From Dokdonella_A sp039926025 (GTDB lineage Bacteria; Pseudomonadota; Gammaproteobacteria; Xanthomonadales; Rhodanobacteraceae), in the NCBI GenBank assembly GCA_039926025.1, contig JBDSXV010000043.1, forward strand, positions 1-26,602: DNA of 26,602 bases. Reading direction: 5' to 3'. Position 1 is the stretch's first letter; every line of letters starts with the position of its first letter. Of this stretch, positions 25,377 to 26,602 are shown piece after piece. The notes beneath the pieces are model-generated. The model did not search any database, was not told where the DNA came from, and saw only the letters and a list, made by a program, of their open reading frames with translations. A program made the translations under genes and the position numbers.

Positions 25377-25702
25377 ACCCGTTGGTACCCACCCAGCACT
25401 CCAGCGGTGGCCACGTGCGCTTGGGTTCGATCAGTTGTCGTGGTGATGCTTACCTGCGCACGCTCCTGATCCAGGGTGCGCGCAGCAGTCTGCAGCGCGC
25501 CAAGGCGGTGGCCATCGAAAAGGCCACGCCCGAGCAACAGTGGATACGCGCACTCGATGGACGTCTGCCCTTCGGCAAGGTGCTGGTCGCGATCGCCAAC
25601 AAACATGCTCGGCAGATCTGGACGATGCTGGCGCGCGGCGTGGACTACGACCCGCATGCGTGCCTCCATCACCCGATGCACCCGCGAGCACACGCCGCTT
25701 AG
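25377..25702 (+). pseudogene. 5'-truncated IS110-superfamily transposase
   Basis: Only the C-terminal domain remains, about 107 codons after an in-frame TAG at 25371. The Transposase_20 part is clear: SSGGHVRLGSISCRGDAYLRTLL, then WIRALDGRLPFGKVLVAIANKHARQIW. The N-terminal DEDD nuclease half is missing, so it cannot work. The pattern with ANKHARQIW and a short tail is closer to the IS1111 group than to IS110 proper, but that is a by-eye judgement. The upstream border is unclear; the downstream border may lie near 26050. Confidence 0.85.
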
Positions 25703-26055
25703 TCAACGAGGTTTCGCTTCATCGTCAGCGCAGCGCGGTAGCAACGGGTCAGACCCACCCGGAGAGAACCTGACTAACTAGTCGGACGTCAACAACGTAC
25801 TTCGACTGATCCTCGAACACCGACGACACCGATGAATGAACGAGGTCTCCGGGCGCGGTTTATACCCTGGTCCGCATCAGTGGCATCGATGCAACAAGAC
25901 CAATTACGGAAATGCAGTCTGGCAGCGTTGCAATCCGCAGTGAGCTGACACGGCAACACGCAGTACACAGGACATCATGATCGCCGGCAGCGGCCCGAAA
26001 GCCCAGGGCAAAAGCCTCATGCGCTCGGGGTTGACGGGAAGTCTCTTACGGCCTA
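25703..26055 (+). other. Non-coding stretch after the transposase relic
   Basis: I see no credible gene here. It directly follows the transposase relic and probably contains the 3' end of that element. If the relic is of the IS1111 group, the known position of the bridge RNA for that group is this 3' non-coding end; nothing in the sequence proves it. Several short inverted repeats are present but none is strong. Confidence 0.4.
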
Positions 26056-26062
26056 GTTAGGC
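26056..26062. repeat. Integron-like core site (left), GTTAGGC
   Basis: GTTAGGC fits the attC core consensus GTTRRRY. It sits in the near-palindrome GCCTAGTTAGGC, 36 nt past the stop of the small membrane-protein gene. Read on the minus strand it is GCCTAAC (RYYYAAC), as expected for the R'' end of an attC, but I find no matching R' core in the next 140 nt to the left. Confidence 0.5.
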
Positions 26063-26097
26063 GCCATACGCGGAAGTGCTTGCAGATCCGTCCTTGA

Positions 26098-26430
26098 TCA
26101 CTTGCTCAACGCTAGCTGCAGTAACAGCTCCGTTGCTGGGCTTCCCCGCCACCGAAAGAGTGCCCGAATTACACACGTTGTGCCGATCAGGAACTGCACG
26201 ATACCCACGGTTTGCGCCCCAACCATGGCCCCCAGCAAGTCGAGATCCGCGTGAGAGACGGCGCCAGCGTCGTGGGACAGTTTGTCCATGAAGCCGATTT
26301 CGAGCGAGTACTGCATAAGCCCGGCGCTGACCATTACAGCCCCGACAAGCAGGGCTATCCAGCGCTGCCAGCGCCAAGCGGCGTATTCCCTTTGCAAGGC
26401 CGCTATGGCCCAGTTCGTGTTGGTGTTCAT
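26098..26430 (-). CDS. Small two-TM membrane protein in an integron-cassette-like segment
   Basis: The product is 110 aa from the ATG at 26430. It opens MNTNTNWAIAALQREYAAW and has two membrane helices, RWIALLVGAVMVSAGLMQYS (about 21-40) and VGAQTVGIVQFLIGTTCVIRAL (about 70-92). I recognise no family. The ATG lies only 17 nt after a GTTAGGC core, and the stop lies 36 nt before another core-like site; a single ORF filling almost all of the space is what gene cassettes look like. An alternative start is the TTG at 26442 (four codons longer). It may use a promoter outside the segment. Confidence 0.65.
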   Translation of the reverse strand: MNTNTNWAIAALQREYAAWRWQRWIALLVGAVMVSAGLMQYSLEIGFMDKLSHDAGAVSHADLDLLGAMVGAQTVGIVQFLIGTTCVIRALFRWRGSPATELLLQLALSK

Positions 26431-26447
26431 TTGAACGTCCAAATGGG

Positions 26448-26454
26448 GCCTAAC
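26448..26454. repeat. Integron-like core site (right), GCCTAAC
   Basis: On the minus strand this is GTTAGGC, the R' core expected just before a cassette gene that reads leftward. The IS1182-like element begins 2-3 nt to its right, so any further attC sequence is cut off. Confidence 0.5.
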
Positions 26455-26456
26455 GA

Positions 26457-26518
26457 GGCTGTAGAAAAACTGGCCCCGATCTTGCTCGCATATAGCGAGG
26501 CGATCAAGGGAGTCGGTG
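26457..26518 (+). mobile_element. Left end of an IS1182-like insertion sequence (partial)
   Basis: GGCTGTAGAAAAACTGGCC begins at 26457, right next to the core-like site; the GGCTGT...AAAAA pattern is usual for the terminal repeats of IS1182/IS5-type elements. The transposase starts 62 nt later. The other end is outside the window, so the exact border is not proven. Confidence 0.55.
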
Positions 26519-26602
26519 ATGGCGCGCTACAAGGTGGTGGACATGAGTCCACGGCTGCTGCCGGTGGACTTGGAAGCGCAGCTGATACCGGGCTCGTTCG
26601 CG
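26519..26602 (+). CDS. IS1182-family transposase (N-terminal 28 aa, runs off window)
   Basis: The ATG at 26519 has GGGAG 6 nt upstream. The visible part (MARYKVVDMSPRLLPVDL, then EAQLIPGSFA) matches the typical opening of IS1182 transposases, where a short basic start leads to LPVDLxxQLxPGSF. The frame is open to the right edge. Family assignment rests on 28 residues only. Confidence 0.7.
   Translation, partial: MARYKVVDMSPRLLPVDLEAQLIPGSFA

Noticed and set aside
1..26602. CRISPR arrays and tRNA/rRNA genes
   Set aside because: No regularly spaced repeats beyond the single pair at 2317-2401, and no tRNA or rRNA signatures were seen by eye; a tRNAscan or Rfam run would be decisive.

Overview
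This is a high-GC chromosomal window whose gene content and sequence style fit the Xanthomonadales (Lysobacteraceae/Rhodanobacteraceae, Dokdonella-like). The reasons are the family-level resemblance of the housekeeping genes, a xanthomonad/pseudomonad-type REP pair, large secreted proteases, a GFD-type motif (RLFANGFD) like those common in secreted proteins of this group, and an ISL3 relic of a type seen in these genomes. This assignment is by recognition, not by a search.

Layout. (1) Positions 1-2042, minus strand: a two-gene unit made of a small secreted PilP/GspC-like protein and, downstream of it, a secreted HExxH metalloprotease. The protease also carries squalene-cyclase/prenyltransferase-like toroid repeats and runs off the left edge. 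(2) 2043-3330: non-coding sequence with two 32-nt direct repeats, then a decayed ISL3-family transposase on the plus strand. (3) 3331-7308, minus strand: a 1300-aa secreted subtilisin-like protease with a strong intrinsic terminator. (4) 7569-14272, minus strand: a co-directional run in transcription order of mrcB (PBP1b), a TPR-like lipoprotein (LpoP-like PBP1b activator), a REP hairpin pair, a DinG/YoaA helicase and a TPR-sulfotransferase. (5) 14422-18834, plus strand: a 1470-aa multi-domain glycosyltransferase. (6) 18831-20782, minus strand: DUF2007 protein, glutathione S-transferase and EamA transporter, the last two coupled by TGATG. (7) 20981-24469, plus strand: DUF3253 protein, glnS and a second sulfotransferase. 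(8) 24466-25233, minus strand: dimethylarginine dimethylaminohydrolase. (9) 25377-26602: a mobile patch with a 5'-truncated IS110-superfamily transposase, about 350 nt of non-coding sequence, a small two-TM protein gene bounded by integron-like core sites (GTTAGGC/GCCTAAC), and the start of an IS1182-like transposase that runs off the right edge.

How the parts relate. The mrcB and LpoP-like pair is a peptidoglycan synthase with its probable outer-membrane activator. The giant glycosyltransferase is divergent from mrcB and probably builds a surface polysaccharide or glycan. Two unrelated-looking sulfotransferases lie on either side of it at some distance, so glycan sulfation is possible but unproven. 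The ends of the window hold the accessory material (secreted proteases, IS relics and the cassette-like segment); the middle is ordinary chromosome. Two convergent gene pairs overlap by their stop codons (CTAG at 18831, CTAA at 24466), which shows tight packing.
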